Positions 34,601-43,483 of a DNA stretch of 47,237 nt are shown in pieces; position 1 is the first letter of the stretch, and each line of letters begins with the position of its first letter. The notes under the pieces are model-generated. The model did not search any database. It was not told where the DNA came from and saw only the letters and a list, made by a program, of their open reading frames with translations. The position numbers and the translations under genes were made by a program. The DNA is from Solihabitans fulvus (GTDB lineage: Bacteria; Actinomycetota; Actinomycetes; Mycobacteriales; Pseudonocardiaceae): the NCBI RefSeq assembly GCF_008386585.1, contig NZ_VUOB01000009.1:1-47237 (forward strand). The letters run 5' to 3'.

Positions 34601-35483
34601 CGACGCGGTCAGCTCGGTCGCGTTCGGGCCCGGCGGGCGGCTCATGGCCACCGGCGGCGCCGACCGCACCGCGCGGCTGTGGAACACCAGCGATCCGGCA
34701 CACCTGCGGCAGACCGTCATTCCCACCGGTCACACCGACCGGATCACGGCTGTCGCGGTCAGTCTCGACGGCCGTCTCCTCGCCACGGCGAGCGCCGACG
34801 CGACCGTGCGGCTGTGGGACATCACGAACCCGGACACGCCAAGGCTTACCGTGATCCTCGACGAGCACACCGAGACGGTCACCTCGGTGGCGTTCAGCGC
34901 GGACGGACACCTGCTGGCCACCGGCAGCGGCGACCACACCGCCCGACTGTGGGATATCTCCAGTCCCGGTGTCGGCACGACCATCGCCACGCTGACGCCG
35001 CACACCAACACCGTCACCGCCGTGGCGTTCAGCGCGGACGGACACCTGCTGGCCACCGGCAGCGACGATCACACGGCGCGGCTCTGGGACACCACGGATC
35101 CCCACGCCCCGCGCGAACTCGGCGCGGCCGTCGGGCATGGCGACTCGGTCCGCTCGGTGGCGTTCAGCCCGAACGGACGCACGCTGGCGACCGGCAGTGC
35201 CGACCACACCGCCCGACTGTGGGACGTCGGCGATCCGGTCCATCCCCTGGTGACCGCGATCCTCACCGGACACGCGGACACGGTGCGGTCCGTCGCATTC
35301 GGCCGGGACGGGCACACGCTGGCGACCGGCAGCGACGACCACACCGCGCGGCTGTGGGACACCGACATCGAGCGGGTGGCCGGCCATGTCTGCGAGATCG
35401 CCCACCCGAGGATCACCCGGGAGGAGTGGGACAGGTACTTCCCCGGACTGCCCTACCAACCGCCGTGCCGGCCGGACAGGTGA
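31617..35483 (+). CDS. HTH–nSTAND1–WD40 repeat protein
   Basis: 1288 aa. An XRE-like HTH lies at about 28-80 (LREKAGGPTYRELSKRAHYS with SVTALSEAANGRRLPSLAVT). The nSTAND1 module starts PYVGLAAFQSTDADRFFGRE; Walker A GASGSGKSS is at about 151-159, Walker B LLLVVDQFEEVF at about 238-249, and VEIVHEALIRRWPRLHRWLA marks the winged-helix end. A membrane segment (LVGLLGVLLVMTGATTWYAV, about 555-575) precedes 14 WD40 blades from about 640 to 1250, most ending ARLWD. The HTH is typical of this actinomycete family. It is probably a signal-integrating switch on the inner face of the membrane with the propeller outside or at the surface. A strong terminator follows. Confidence 0.92.
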   Translation: MSEQCRSEVIVVPRRERPLDAGDDAVVRFAGELRSLREKAGGPTYRELSKRAHYSVTALSEAANGRRLPSLAVTLAYVTACGGDAEAWETTWRSVAAESTEPPDQQDTTAAPYVGLAAFQSTDADRFFGRERLVEELSERVCRHRFLGVFGASGSGKSSVLRAGLLARAGSTGLSGRGAQPALVFTPGPHPVEECAVHFAALTGESATALRAEFATDRNSLHLRIRQALAARHTDEDLLLVVDQFEEVFTLCQDRDERAAFVAVLVTAATAATSRVRVVLGVRADFYGHCGEHPALVEALRDAQVLVGPLTTDELRNAISRPAARAGCTVETSLVARLVADAAGQPAVLPLVSHALLETWRRRRGVTLSVAGYEEAGGIQHAIARSAEDVYTGLEAAEQRVARLVLLRLVAIGDGTEDTRRRVERRELDTVATNAGAVVEKLTRARLLTVDQDSVEIVHEALIRRWPRLHRWLAEDRNGLRVHRQLTEASVGWRSLGWDPGALYRGVRLAVAQDWAAANDDALTGLERRFLAASLAARATERATERRRTRRLRQLVGLLGVLLVMTGATTWYAVRARQAANAGRDTALSRTVAGDAAALRVTNPALAAQLSLAAYRLAPTAVARDSLLSTFSAPYATRLTGHTAPVTSVSISAGGQLLASADSDGTARLWDCADPNRTVEVARLDGAGSMVVISPKGNLLATVGGDTSSLWNVTDPRHPRKVANLPGHRDDRFGPRTISAAFDRDGRVLATTGTDNLARLWDVVDLEHPEELGSLVGHTNDVESVAFNPDRRTVATGSRDRTVRLWDIEDLTHPRLISVIADHTNTVTSVAFSSDGSRLATAARDHTARLWDVATRDRPQQLAVLAGHSDIVTSVTFVDQQTVATGSSDDTARLWDVTDPRHAHQIDTLTGHIDAVTAVTFNLSKQILATASSDRTIRLTYLPGPLSSHASAVTSVAFSQDGRALATASEDMTARLWDITVAHHFREITTAVGHTDAVSSVAFGPGGRLMATGGADRTARLWNTSDPAHLRQTVIPTGHTDRITAVAVSLDGRLLATASADATVRLWDITNPDTPRLTVILDEHTETVTSVAFSADGHLLATGSGDHTARLWDISSPGVGTTIATLTPHTNTVTAVAFSADGHLLATGSDDHTARLWDTTDPHAPRELGAAVGHGDSVRSVAFSPNGRTLATGSADHTARLWDVGDPVHPLVTAILTGHADTVRSVAFGRDGHTLATGSDDHTARLWDTDIERVAGHVCEIAHPRITREEWDRYFPGLPYQPPCRPDR
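34887..35064 (+). repeat. 43-bp exact direct repeat inside WD40 blades
   Basis: Bases 34887-34929 and 35022-35064 are identical over 43 positions (both begin GTGGCGTTCAGCGCGGACGG). The 135-bp offset equals one 45-codon blade. It reflects recent blade duplication or gene conversion inside the propeller. Confidence 0.85.
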
Positions 35484-35508
35484 CCGGCGAACGTCGGCCA
35501 CGGCGAAC

Positions 35509-35548
35509 GCGGAGGGCGCCCCGGCGGCGAAGCCGGGACGCCCTCCGC
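35509..35548 (+). terminator. strong hairpin after WD40 gene
   Basis: A stem of about 17 bp with one mismatch (GCGGAGGGCG.CCCGGC paired with its complement) surrounds GGCGAA, 26 nt after the stop at 35483. It ends at 35548. Confidence 0.8.
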
Positions 35549-36514
35549 ATCGGTCGGTAGTCGGTCCTCGGAACTCCTAGCCCAGCCTGCCTGCCCAGGT
35601 GCGATCTCGCGGCCACCAAGATGAGCTCGGTGACCAGCGCCCTGTGCACGGTGGCCGGGGTTGCGCATCGGGTCACCGCCTGGGGTGCCCGAACGCGCGC
35701 GACAGTACGTACGCGATCGTACGATCGATCGCCGTTGTCGTGGAACGAACACTCCCGACCGTGCGATACCCGTACTGCTATCGCATCGAGTGCGCTCCGG
35801 GGCTATCCGATCGGCCTGGCCAGTGGAAAGGAAGGACAGCGCGCAACCGCCGGCCCTCGCATCCGGGCCGTGTTGGCCTAAGCAGGCCAGGTGGATGTGG
35901 CCGAGTTGCTGGCGGCGGCCCCGCAGTTGGTGCGGGGCCGCCGCAACGCCCGGCGGCTTGGCGCGCATCCGCGCAGAGCGGCACCGGTCGCGGCGGTGGA
36001 AGGAGCCGCGCTGGCACGCCCGGCCACGGGGTCGGCAGCATGCTGCTCATCGGCCCGACGCCAGAGCACTACCTGGCCTTCGGCTACCGGGACGGCCTGG
36101 ACGGCGTCCCGCCGGCCACCTGAGACGTGCTGGACCGCCAGCTGAACCACCTCAGGAAAGCGTGGAGTGTAGGCCGGGATCAGTTGATCGGTGACGTGCA
36201 CGGTGGCGTTGCGGCTCGTCCTGTCCGCGGCCCTGATCATGGTCGTGCCGGCTCTGCACGCGCGGGACTTCGGCCATCGCCCTGATTTCTCAACTGTGTG
36301 GATTCGTGGTCCAGACTCGACTGGCATTTGGCGCAGCACCCGGTCCGCAGTTCCGGCCGCGCCGCGACCAGGCGCGGCCGCATCGTCGGAAGTTGTTGCA
36401 CGATAAGGGGCGAGGCGACACCATTCCTACTCTCGGCATGGTTCGACACTGGGGTGACGGTTGTGGCACACGTGGGGTGCCGATCCGTGCCGAGACGGGA
36501 CGAGGGGGCACCAG
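35549..36514. other. 966-nt stretch without a supported gene
   Basis: Several overlapping frames exist, none convincing. A possible degenerate coding trace is SMLLIGPTPEHYLAFGYRDG, then LDGVPPAT, a TGA, and DVLDRQLNHLRKAW (about 36040-36165, plus), readable as a broken gene end. A 14-bp perfect palindrome (CGATCGTACGATCG, 35714-35727) follows GTACGTAC (35705-35712). A 13-bp hairpin is listed separately. The promoter of the VMAP operon should lie in the last few hundred bases. Confidence 0.5.
35912..35944. terminator. perfect 13-bp GC hairpin
   Basis: GCGGCGGCCCCGC (35912-35924) pairs exactly with 35932-35944 around the loop AGTTGGT. It has no U-tract and no certain gene in front. It may insulate the VMAP operon from upstream transcription, or be a relic of a lost gene. 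Confidence 0.5.
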
Positions 36515-38026
36515 ATGGTGGGGGCCGACGCCGCACAACTCAGGATCCAGCGGGATTTCGTGGACGCCCTGGAGCGATGCGACGCGCTGCGGGCCGAAGG
36601 GGACCGTCAGCTGCTGGTGAACATACTCTCCGACGCGTTCCGCGAGGTCGTCTCGCTGCGCGGCCATGTGGCGGCACGCGTGCAGCTCCTCGAGCTTGTC
36701 AGATTCTGCTGCAAGCAGCCGGAGGGTCTGCACACTCTGGTGCAGGTCGTCCAGACTTTGGAGCCGCGAGCGCCGGAGTGTGTGGTGCTGTCGTGTCTGT
36801 GTGACGAGTGGTATGCCATGAAAGCACTGCCGACGGAGGATTGGGACAGGCTCCGCGAAGCCCTGCTGTCCGTGCGACTTGCGGACGAGGCCGCTGATGA
36901 GATGAGGGTCCTGCGGCATGCTGTGCGGACCGCGACCGGGTCCAGAGTGCATGAGCTTGCTGCCTACTGTTGTTCCGCCTGGACCGGATTCGTGTTCATG
37001 GCGGGGGCCAACGCCGCGCCTGGCGGCCTACCACCCGCGATGATCTTCCTCGACTGCGTGGCCGAGCAGGTGGCGGATCGCTCGCTCGCAAGTCAGCTCA
37101 GGCGGTGGAACCGCAGGTGGGCCGAGAAGTTCGAGGTGACCGACCGCCTTGACGCTGCACCCTGGCGCTCGACGCAGGAGGACGCGAAACAGATCAGCGT
37201 GGTGTATCTGGTGATCCAACTCGATCCCGACCCGACCGACCGCGACCAGTTCATGCTCACCCACTGGCGGCAGTGGGATGCGTCCGGTTGGCGGCCGCAA
37301 CGTCAGCCCGGGGTGGCGGTGTCGCGGCGGGATCTGGAACGCGAGATCGACCGGTTGATCTCGGACCTGGAGTGCGAACTTGGCACGGGCCTGGCAAAGC
37401 CGCAGGTGGGCTCCATCTTTCTCGAGTTCGTCGTGTCATGGGAGATGCTGAACACCCCTATCGAGTTTTGGCGCAAGGCATCCATGTCCAGCGATACCGT
37501 GCCCCTGGCCGTTGACCATCCTGTCGTGCTGCGTAGCCTCGACCGAATGCGGGCGACCCGGCATCACCTGGCGTGGCGGCGTCGCTGGGGTGCGCTGTCC
37601 GGGCAGTCGGTGGCCAATCGTCCTTATTGGAGCCAACCGAGCGGACTCGAATACTTCACGCGGCTTGCCGCCGAGTTGAGCGCGAACGAGCACATCGTCT
37701 CAATGGTCCTGAGCGAGCCGCCCGGCGACCGCGACAGCGTGGCGTGGCGGGAGGTGACGATGGCCTTCCGGGCGGGGATACCTGCGATTTTGTGGGATCG
37801 GGAGGATTGTTCGGGGGAGGAGTTCCGTGAGGCGGTCGGAGCGATGCTCTCGGACGGTGAACTACACCAGTTGCCGCAGCGTGTTGCTGCACTGAGACGC
37901 GACGCGCTGCGAACATCGGAGCCTGCCAGCAGATCGAGGCACGCCGGCCGAAGCATTGCTCTACTCTGGGATGATCCCGATAGACTGCCTGAGCCACGGA
38001 GTGGCCCGGAATTGGGAAGTGGCTGA
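36515..38026 (+). CDS. EAD2–VMAP protein (vWA–MoxR-associated protein)
   Basis: 503 aa from ATG 36515 with GAGGGGG upstream. Residues about 10-88 match effector-associated domain 2 (FVDALERCDALRAEGDRQLL, VQLLELVRFCCKQPEGLHTL). The middle region is helical. The C-terminal VMAP-C domain (about 230-490) includes LEREIDRLISDLECELGTGL, MAFRAGIPAILWDREDCSGE and the end block SIALLWDDPDRLPEP. In this class of ternary systems (described by Aravind and colleagues) VMAP works with a MoxR AAA ATPase and a vWA protein, and the EAD recruits an effector carrying the same EAD. The stop overlaps the MoxR start (TGATG). An EAD2 partner is encoded at 45692-46657. Confidence 0.88.
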   Translation: MVGADAAQLRIQRDFVDALERCDALRAEGDRQLLVNILSDAFREVVSLRGHVAARVQLLELVRFCCKQPEGLHTLVQVVQTLEPRAPECVVLSCLCDEWYAMKALPTEDWDRLREALLSVRLADEAADEMRVLRHAVRTATGSRVHELAAYCCSAWTGFVFMAGANAAPGGLPPAMIFLDCVAEQVADRSLASQLRRWNRRWAEKFEVTDRLDAAPWRSTQEDAKQISVVYLVIQLDPDPTDRDQFMLTHWRQWDASGWRPQRQPGVAVSRRDLEREIDRLISDLECELGTGLAKPQVGSIFLEFVVSWEMLNTPIEFWRKASMSSDTVPLAVDHPVVLRSLDRMRATRHHLAWRRRWGALSGQSVANRPYWSQPSGLEYFTRLAAELSANEHIVSMVLSEPPGDRDSVAWREVTMAFRAGIPAILWDREDCSGEEFREAVGAMLSDGELHQLPQRVAALRRDALRTSEPASRSRHAGRSIALLWDDPDRLPEPRSGPELGSG

Positions 38027-39084
38027 TGACGAGCGACGGTGGCAACGTGCAACCAGGCGAGTTATCAGACGAGCCTGGATCATTGATGCCCGATTGGTGG
38101 ATCTATCACGGCAACGGCCGAGTCCTGGATCCCGACGAGCGCGACCACAGATGGCCTGCGCCGCCGCCATGGCGGGAGTTCCACGGGGGTCCTGATCTAC
38201 CGACACCGGAGTCGGACGTGGTGGAAGCGGAGCGACGTCTTGGTCGTTCTTTTCCAACCAGCTACCAGGATCGGGAGGTCCTCAACCGGATCAATGCGGC
38301 GATCACGCTCGCGCGCCCCCTCCTCGTGACGGGAAAGCCGGGTTCCGGAAAATCGAGTCTCGCGTACTCGATCGCGCGGGAGCTGGGCTTGGGGCGGGTT
38401 TTGCGCTGGCCCATCACCAGCCGCACGACGCTGAAGGCCGGGCTGTACGACTACGATGTGTTCGGCCGTGCGCAGGCCATTGGTATGCGGGAGAACAGCG
38501 AAATCGGCAACTTCGTCCATCTTGGTCCTCTTGGCACGGCCCTGCTGCCGCATCGTCGGCCGCGCGTCCTGTTGATCGACGAAATGGACAAGAGCGACAT
38601 CGACCTGCCCAACGACCTGTTGAACATTTTCGAGGACGGTGAGTTCCCTGTTCCCGAACTGATACGCGTGCGCGACCGTGAATCTCGGGTCACCGTGCAC
38701 ACTGCGGATCCCGGTGCTGTCGCTCCGGTCGAAGCTGGTGTTGTCAGGTGTCACGCCTTCCCGATAGTCGTTGTCACCAGCAATGGTGAGCGCGATTTTC
38801 CTCCGGCATTCCTGCGACGCTGCCTCTCGCTCGCCATTCCCGATCCCGGTGTCGAACGGCTCGCCGAGATGGTGGCCGCGCACTTTTCTGACGACGGTGG
38901 TGAGGTCACGGCCGAGCTGGTAAGGCTGTTCGCCGATCGTCGCGCGAAGCTGGGTGGAATGGCGGCAGATCAGTTGCTGAATGCCGTTCACCTGGTCAGA
39001 TCGGGTGCCGGAGACGGGGTGGAGGCGGCGAACTGGAGTGAGCTGCTGGACGCGGTCTGGCATCGACTGTCGGTGGGGTCGTGA
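38026..39084 (+). CDS. MoxR-type AAA+ ATPase
   Basis: 352 aa, translationally coupled to the VMAP gene. The first ~75 residues are a variable lead (PDWWIYHGNGRVLDPDERDH). The AAA+ core follows: LARPLLVTGKPGSGKSSLAY (Walker A at about 102-110), LRWPITSRTTLKAGLYDYDV, RVLLIDEMDKSDIDLPNDLL (Walker B near 183-188), NIFEDGEFPVPELIRVRDRE, sensor 1 VVVTSNGERDFPPAFLRRCL. MoxR ATPases remodel vWA-domain partners, and the next gene encodes one. Expected role: nucleotide-dependent gating of the conflict system. Confidence 0.92.
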   Translation: MTSDGGNVQPGELSDEPGSLMPDWWIYHGNGRVLDPDERDHRWPAPPPWREFHGGPDLPTPESDVVEAERRLGRSFPTSYQDREVLNRINAAITLARPLLVTGKPGSGKSSLAYSIARELGLGRVLRWPITSRTTLKAGLYDYDVFGRAQAIGMRENSEIGNFVHLGPLGTALLPHRRPRVLLIDEMDKSDIDLPNDLLNIFEDGEFPVPELIRVRDRESRVTVHTADPGAVAPVEAGVVRCHAFPIVVVTSNGERDFPPAFLRRCLSLAIPDPGVERLAEMVAAHFSDDGGEVTAELVRLFADRRAKLGGMAADQLLNAVHLVRSGAGDGVEAANWSELLDAVWHRLSVGS

Positions 39085-39145
39085 TGGTGAAGCTGTTCTT
39101 TCCCGCAACTCGTCGAGGTGGCTCGCCCGCGCATTGGAGTAGCGT

Positions 39146-42100
39146 GTGGCGAAGATAGGGTTCACCGCGCCGTCAACTGCCCGTTCCGTCGCCGTGGGAG
39201 ATGTCACGGCTCGGGATGTGGCCGATGCGCTGTGGCTCGCACGCAGGCTGCTGCTGGAACACCGCCCCGCTGACCCCGTTTCGGACGAACCTCGGCCGAA
39301 GGAGCCACCAGCCGCGACCGAGCGTCCGTCGGGACCCCCGCCTGACACGACGTCGAATTCGGTGGCGCCGCCGGATGTTGGCGCACGGGAACCCGACCTC
39401 CCGGTGGATTCCGACGATATCGCCGGGGAGTCCCGTGGTGTCGACCCACCTCGGCACAGCGCGACCGCGGCTGCCGTCCTGGATGGGGATCAACCTCGGG
39501 TGGACTCGGGTATTCCACGGGCGCTCCGGCCGCTGCGGCTGGTCATCCGGTCGGCGACCGAGCTGGAACTCGACGAGGAGGCGACGGCCGAACGAGCGGT
39601 CGTGGATCGGCGTTGGCTCCCGGTCCGTCGGCCGGCCGAGGAACTTCGCTGGGATGTCGTGCTCGTCGTCGATGACAGCCCGTCCATGGCGCTCTGGTGG
39701 TCGACCGCCCTCGAGTTCGCCGGGACGCTGAGCCGGCAGGGCGCCTTTCGCAACGTCCAGGTTCGTCTGCTGGGCAGCGACGAATCGGGACGCCTGACCG
39801 TGCGGAGCACGGTGGCGGGCGCGCTGCGGCATGGGATCTCCGAGGTGATCGATCCCAGCCGTCGCCGAATCGTCCTGGTGCTCAGTGACACCGCGGCGGA
39901 AACGTGGCGGTCGGGTTCCGCGTTCGCCGCGCTCAGGGTGTGGGGAACCGCGCATCCGGTCGCTCTGGTCCATGTCCTTCCCTGGCACACCTGGCACCAG
40001 GCGGGCATCGAGCTTCATCGAGTGCGGCTACGGGCCCGCGAGCCCGGAGCGCCCAACTCGAGCCTTGACTGGATGCCACAGGCGGCGGCTCCGGACCTGT
40101 TCGACGATCTGGACGACGTGGTGCCGATCGGCGTTGTCGAACTGAACTCCGCCGGGCTGTCCCGGTGGGTACGCATGACCACGGCCACTGGCGCCGGTTG
40201 GACGGACATGGCCGCGCTGCTGGTGCCGCCGCGTCCCATGGTCGAGGCGGGTTCGGTGTTCGATGTTCCGCCGACTCCGGAGCGTCTGGTGTCGGACTTT
40301 AGGGCTACGGCTTCGCCGGTGGCCTATGAACTGGCGACCTACCTGGCCGCGGCCCCACTGGAACTCGATGTGATGCGACGGGTGCGTGCTGAGCTGCTTC
40401 CCGCCTCGGACACCGTGCACCTCGCCGAAGTCCTTGGCAGCAGGCTCGTCGCACCCGTCGCACCATCGGGTCAGGTAAGTTCTGATCGGGTGACTTTTGA
40501 GTTCGCCCCCGGTGTGCGTGCGGAACTCCTTGCGGCAGGCCGCCGGGTGAGTACCGCCAGGGTGCGTCGGGTTGTCCGGGACTGCGTCGGTGCCCAGGCG
40601 CCCGAGGTTCATGAATTCTATTCAGGATTGGACGAAGTCGCTGGTCGCACGGTTCGGGAGACGGACGTGTCCGCGCTGACGGAGTTCTTTCTCGACGCCG
40701 ACCTCGCCGTGCTGGGGGCATTGTCGGGGATTCACCTGGTCGAGGCCAGGCAGTTACGCAGGGTCCTGAAGCGAACTGACATTCACTCAAAGGTGGCGGG
40801 AGCAGATCCCGAATTGAGTGACGCCTCGCCGCTACTGCAAGAATCGGATGATGCACCGCACTCGGTCGGGGTTCGGGTAGCTGGTCAATCATCCTCTGGG
40901 GAAGTCAAGCGACATGCAGGAGGCACCGAGGTGACCACGACCGCTGATCGGGATACGGAGGCGACACAGAGCCCGCAGGGTGCGCCACCACTGATATGGG
41001 GCGGTGTGCCACCTCGAAATGCCAACTTCACCGGCCGCGACGATCTGCTACATGCGCTGGACGAACGTCTGGAACCGGGGGCCACGGCAGCGGTTCTCCC
41101 GGAAGCACTACACGGTTTGGGGGGTGTTGGCAAATCGCAACTGGCAATTGAGTACGCATATCGGTACCAGTCGAAGTTCGATGTGATCTGGTGGATACCT
41201 GCAGAACGGTCGGTGCAGATCGCCAATGCGCTCGTCGAACTCGGTCAGCGATTGAATCTTCGAGCCGGAGCCGCAGCCAATATCGCTGTTCAGCCTGTGC
41301 TGGATGCGTTGCGCGGCGGCGGGCATCGCAAGATTCCGCCGAACTGGCTGCTGGTGTTCGACAACGCCGACAACCCCGCCACCGTGCTGCCCTACCTACC
41401 GACCGGTGGTCCGGGTCGAATCCTGGTCACCTCACGCAATTCGCAGTGGCTCAGCATCGCGCGGCCGCTCGAGGTGGACGTGTTCCGGCGACAGGAGAGC
41501 GTGCAGCTGTTGCAGCGACGCGGACCCGAACTCACCGACGACGAGGCCGGACGCCTCGCCGAGGCGCTGGGAGACCTGCCCCTGGCGATCGCACAGGCGG
41601 CCGCCTGGCGAGCGGAGACCGGTATGCCCGCCGACGAGTACCTCGAACTGCTTGCGGAGAAGCAGGTTGAGCTGCTCAGTGTTCCCGGCGCGCTGGATTA
41701 CCCCACATCGGTCGCGGCGGCGTGGAATCTCTCACTGGAACAGCTGGAGAAAAAGAATCCGTCTGCCTTGCGGATCCTCCAGACCTGTGCGTTCTTCGCG
41801 CCCGAACCCGTTGCCAAGTCGATGTTCACCAACGGCCGCGGTGCCGCGGTGGAGCCCGGCCTGCAACGAGCGCTGCGGGACAGGTTGCGGCTCAACGAGG
41901 CGATCCGCGACATCAACCGCTACGCCCTGGCGCGGATCGACCATCGCACCAATTCCATTGAGATGCACCGCCTGGTGCAGGCGGTGCTCGTTGGCCAGAT
42001 GACCGAAGCGGAGCAGGACCGCAGCCGGCACGATGCCCATCTGCTGCTCGGCGCCAACGACCCGAATGCGCCGGACGACCGGGACTACTGGACCAAGTAC

Positions 42101-43480
42101 ACCGAACTGAACGCGCACATTCTGAAGTCGAACGCCATCGAGTGCGAGGAACAGTCCGTTCGTGACCTCGTCTTCAACCAGGCGAAGTTCCTCTACTACT
42201 GGGGCGACCACGAGGCGAGCTGCGACCTGTCCCAGCGCATCTACGACATCTGGTGTGAGCGGCTGGGGCCCGACCACCTGGAGACGCTGAAGGTGGGCCG
42301 GTGGCTCGGGTTCATGCGCTGGGTGCTCGGCCGATACGCCCAGGCCGCCGAGTTGAACGACGCGATCCTGGCCGCCTATCGGCGCACGGTCGGTGATGCG
42401 CACGAGGACACGATCGAGGCGATCGGCGCGGTGGCGGCCGACAACCGCGCGAAGGGAGACTTCGCCACCGCCCTTGAGCTGTCGGAGGGGAACTACCGGC
42501 GATGCGTTCGCTCCTTCGGTGACGAAGACCCCGTGGCCCTCAACGCCGCCCACAACCTGGGTGTGAGCCTCCGACTTGCCGGAGACTTCAGTCGGGCGTT
42601 GAAGCTGGATGAGGAGACGTGGGGACTGAAGGTGCAGACCTTCGGCTCGGAACACCCGCTGGCGTTGATCACGCAGGTCGGCCTCACGATCGATCGCCGC
42701 GAGACCGGTGACTACCGGGGCGCCAGGCTCGCCCACGAGGAAATCGTGGCCACCTATCGTCGGCAACACGAGGCACTCAACCCCGCAACACTGCGGGCGG
42801 TTCGACACCTCGCGGTCATGCGTCGCAAGGCTGGCGACCACGAACGCGCCCTGACGGCGTCAGAGGAAGCACTGCGTGGCCTCACCGCGCGCTATGGCCC
42901 TGACCACGCCGACACGCTGGCGGCCGCACTGAGCAAGTCCATCGACCTCCGGCACCTCAAGGACATCAGCGGTGCCGCAAAGCTGGCCCGGCAAACACTT
43001 GAGCGCTACCAGCGTGCTCTGGGGCCAGATCATCCGCACACGCTGTCCGCCGCGGTGAACGTCGCCATCGTGCGGCGCTTTCTTGGTGACAACGGCCCGG
43101 CCGAGGAGCTCGACAGGGCGACGGTCGAGGGCTTCCGGGCGCGCCTCGGCGAGGACCATCCGTCCACGCTGGTGGCGATGGTGAACCTGGCGAGTGACCG
43201 TGCCGCCCTGGGTTTGGCGCAGGCGGCGTACGAACTGGGGCTGAGCACCGCCGAACGCGCTGAGAGAGTGCTTGGCGCCGATCATCCGACGACGCTGGCC
43301 TGTCGTGCCAACCTCGCCCAGGACCTGGGCACGTTGGGCAGCGTGGCGGAAGCGGCGCGGATGCGGGCCGAGGTCATCGAGCGGCTGCGGCGGCAACTAG
43401 GCGGTCAACACCCGGTTGTGTCGCAACTGAGCGACCCGAACGCCCGCGCCGACTGCGACATCGACCCGATGCCCTTGTGA
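39146..43480 (+). CDS. vWA–NB-ARC–TPR protein (FxsT-like C-terminal half)
   Basis: 1444 aa from GTG 39146. The N-terminus TARDVADALWLARRLLLEHR resembles SAV_2336-type proteins, followed by a Pro-rich linker. The vWA-like domain (about 168-385) has an intact DxSxS metal motif, VVLVVDDSPSMALW (Asp176, Ser178, Ser180). A winged-helix-like section precedes the NB-ARC region: GRDDLLHALDERLEPG (about 629) and Walker A GLGGVGKSQ (about 657), with Walker B WLLVFDNADNP near 735. TPRs of the GDHERALTASEEALRGLTAR type, each with LGxDHPxTL, run from about 1000 to the end, as in proteins of the FxSxx-COOH RiPP system. The vWA half fits the upstream MoxR and VMAP genes. It ends 3 nt from the stop of the convergent hydroxylase gene. 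Confidence 0.88.
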   Translation: MAKIGFTAPSTARSVAVGDVTARDVADALWLARRLLLEHRPADPVSDEPRPKEPPAATERPSGPPPDTTSNSVAPPDVGAREPDLPVDSDDIAGESRGVDPPRHSATAAAVLDGDQPRVDSGIPRALRPLRLVIRSATELELDEEATAERAVVDRRWLPVRRPAEELRWDVVLVVDDSPSMALWWSTALEFAGTLSRQGAFRNVQVRLLGSDESGRLTVRSTVAGALRHGISEVIDPSRRRIVLVLSDTAAETWRSGSAFAALRVWGTAHPVALVHVLPWHTWHQAGIELHRVRLRAREPGAPNSSLDWMPQAAAPDLFDDLDDVVPIGVVELNSAGLSRWVRMTTATGAGWTDMAALLVPPRPMVEAGSVFDVPPTPERLVSDFRATASPVAYELATYLAAAPLELDVMRRVRAELLPASDTVHLAEVLGSRLVAPVAPSGQVSSDRVTFEFAPGVRAELLAAGRRVSTARVRRVVRDCVGAQAPEVHEFYSGLDEVAGRTVRETDVSALTEFFLDADLAVLGALSGIHLVEARQLRRVLKRTDIHSKVAGADPELSDASPLLQESDDAPHSVGVRVAGQSSSGEVKRHAGGTEVTTTADRDTEATQSPQGAPPLIWGGVPPRNANFTGRDDLLHALDERLEPGATAAVLPEALHGLGGVGKSQLAIEYAYRYQSKFDVIWWIPAERSVQIANALVELGQRLNLRAGAAANIAVQPVLDALRGGGHRKIPPNWLLVFDNADNPATVLPYLPTGGPGRILVTSRNSQWLSIARPLEVDVFRRQESVQLLQRRGPELTDDEAGRLAEALGDLPLAIAQAAAWRAETGMPADEYLELLAEKQVELLSVPGALDYPTSVAAAWNLSLEQLEKKNPSALRILQTCAFFAPEPVAKSMFTNGRGAAVEPGLQRALRDRLRLNEAIRDINRYALARIDHRTNSIEMHRLVQAVLVGQMTEAEQDRSRHDAHLLLGANDPNAPDDRDYWTKYTELNAHILKSNAIECEEQSVRDLVFNQAKFLYYWGDHEASCDLSQRIYDIWCERLGPDHLETLKVGRWLGFMRWVLGRYAQAAELNDAILAAYRRTVGDAHEDTIEAIGAVAADNRAKGDFATALELSEGNYRRCVRSFGDEDPVALNAAHNLGVSLRLAGDFSRALKLDEETWGLKVQTFGSEHPLALITQVGLTIDRRETGDYRGARLAHEEIVATYRRQHEALNPATLRAVRHLAVMRRKAGDHERALTASEEALRGLTARYGPDHADTLAAALSKSIDLRHLKDISGAAKLARQTLERYQRALGPDHPHTLSAAVNVAIVRRFLGDNGPAEELDRATVEGFRARLGEDHPSTLVAMVNLASDRAALGLAQAAYELGLSTAERAERVLGADHPTTLACRANLAQDLGTLGSVAEAARMRAEVIERLRRQLGGQHPVVSQLSDPNARADCDIDPMPL

Positions 43481-43483
43481 TTG

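Noticed and set aside
33530..35370. Regular repeats that could suggest a repeat array or CRISPR
   Set aside because: The periodicity is 45 codons in frame with ARLWD endings, so it is WD40 coding sequence. No CRISPR-like short repeats with unique spacers were found anywhere in the window.
31569..35501. 1310-codon open frame opposite the WD40 gene
   Set aside because: Its internal repeats are the complement of the WD40 blades. It has no signal or domain of its own.
35878..36339. 153-codon minus-strand frame before the VMAP gene
   Set aside because: Low-complexity Ala/Arg-rich reading, no start signal, no domain.
41732..42841. 369-codon minus-strand frame inside the vWA–NB-ARC–TPR gene
   Set aside because: Antisense shadow of the TPR-coding region; no recognisable family.
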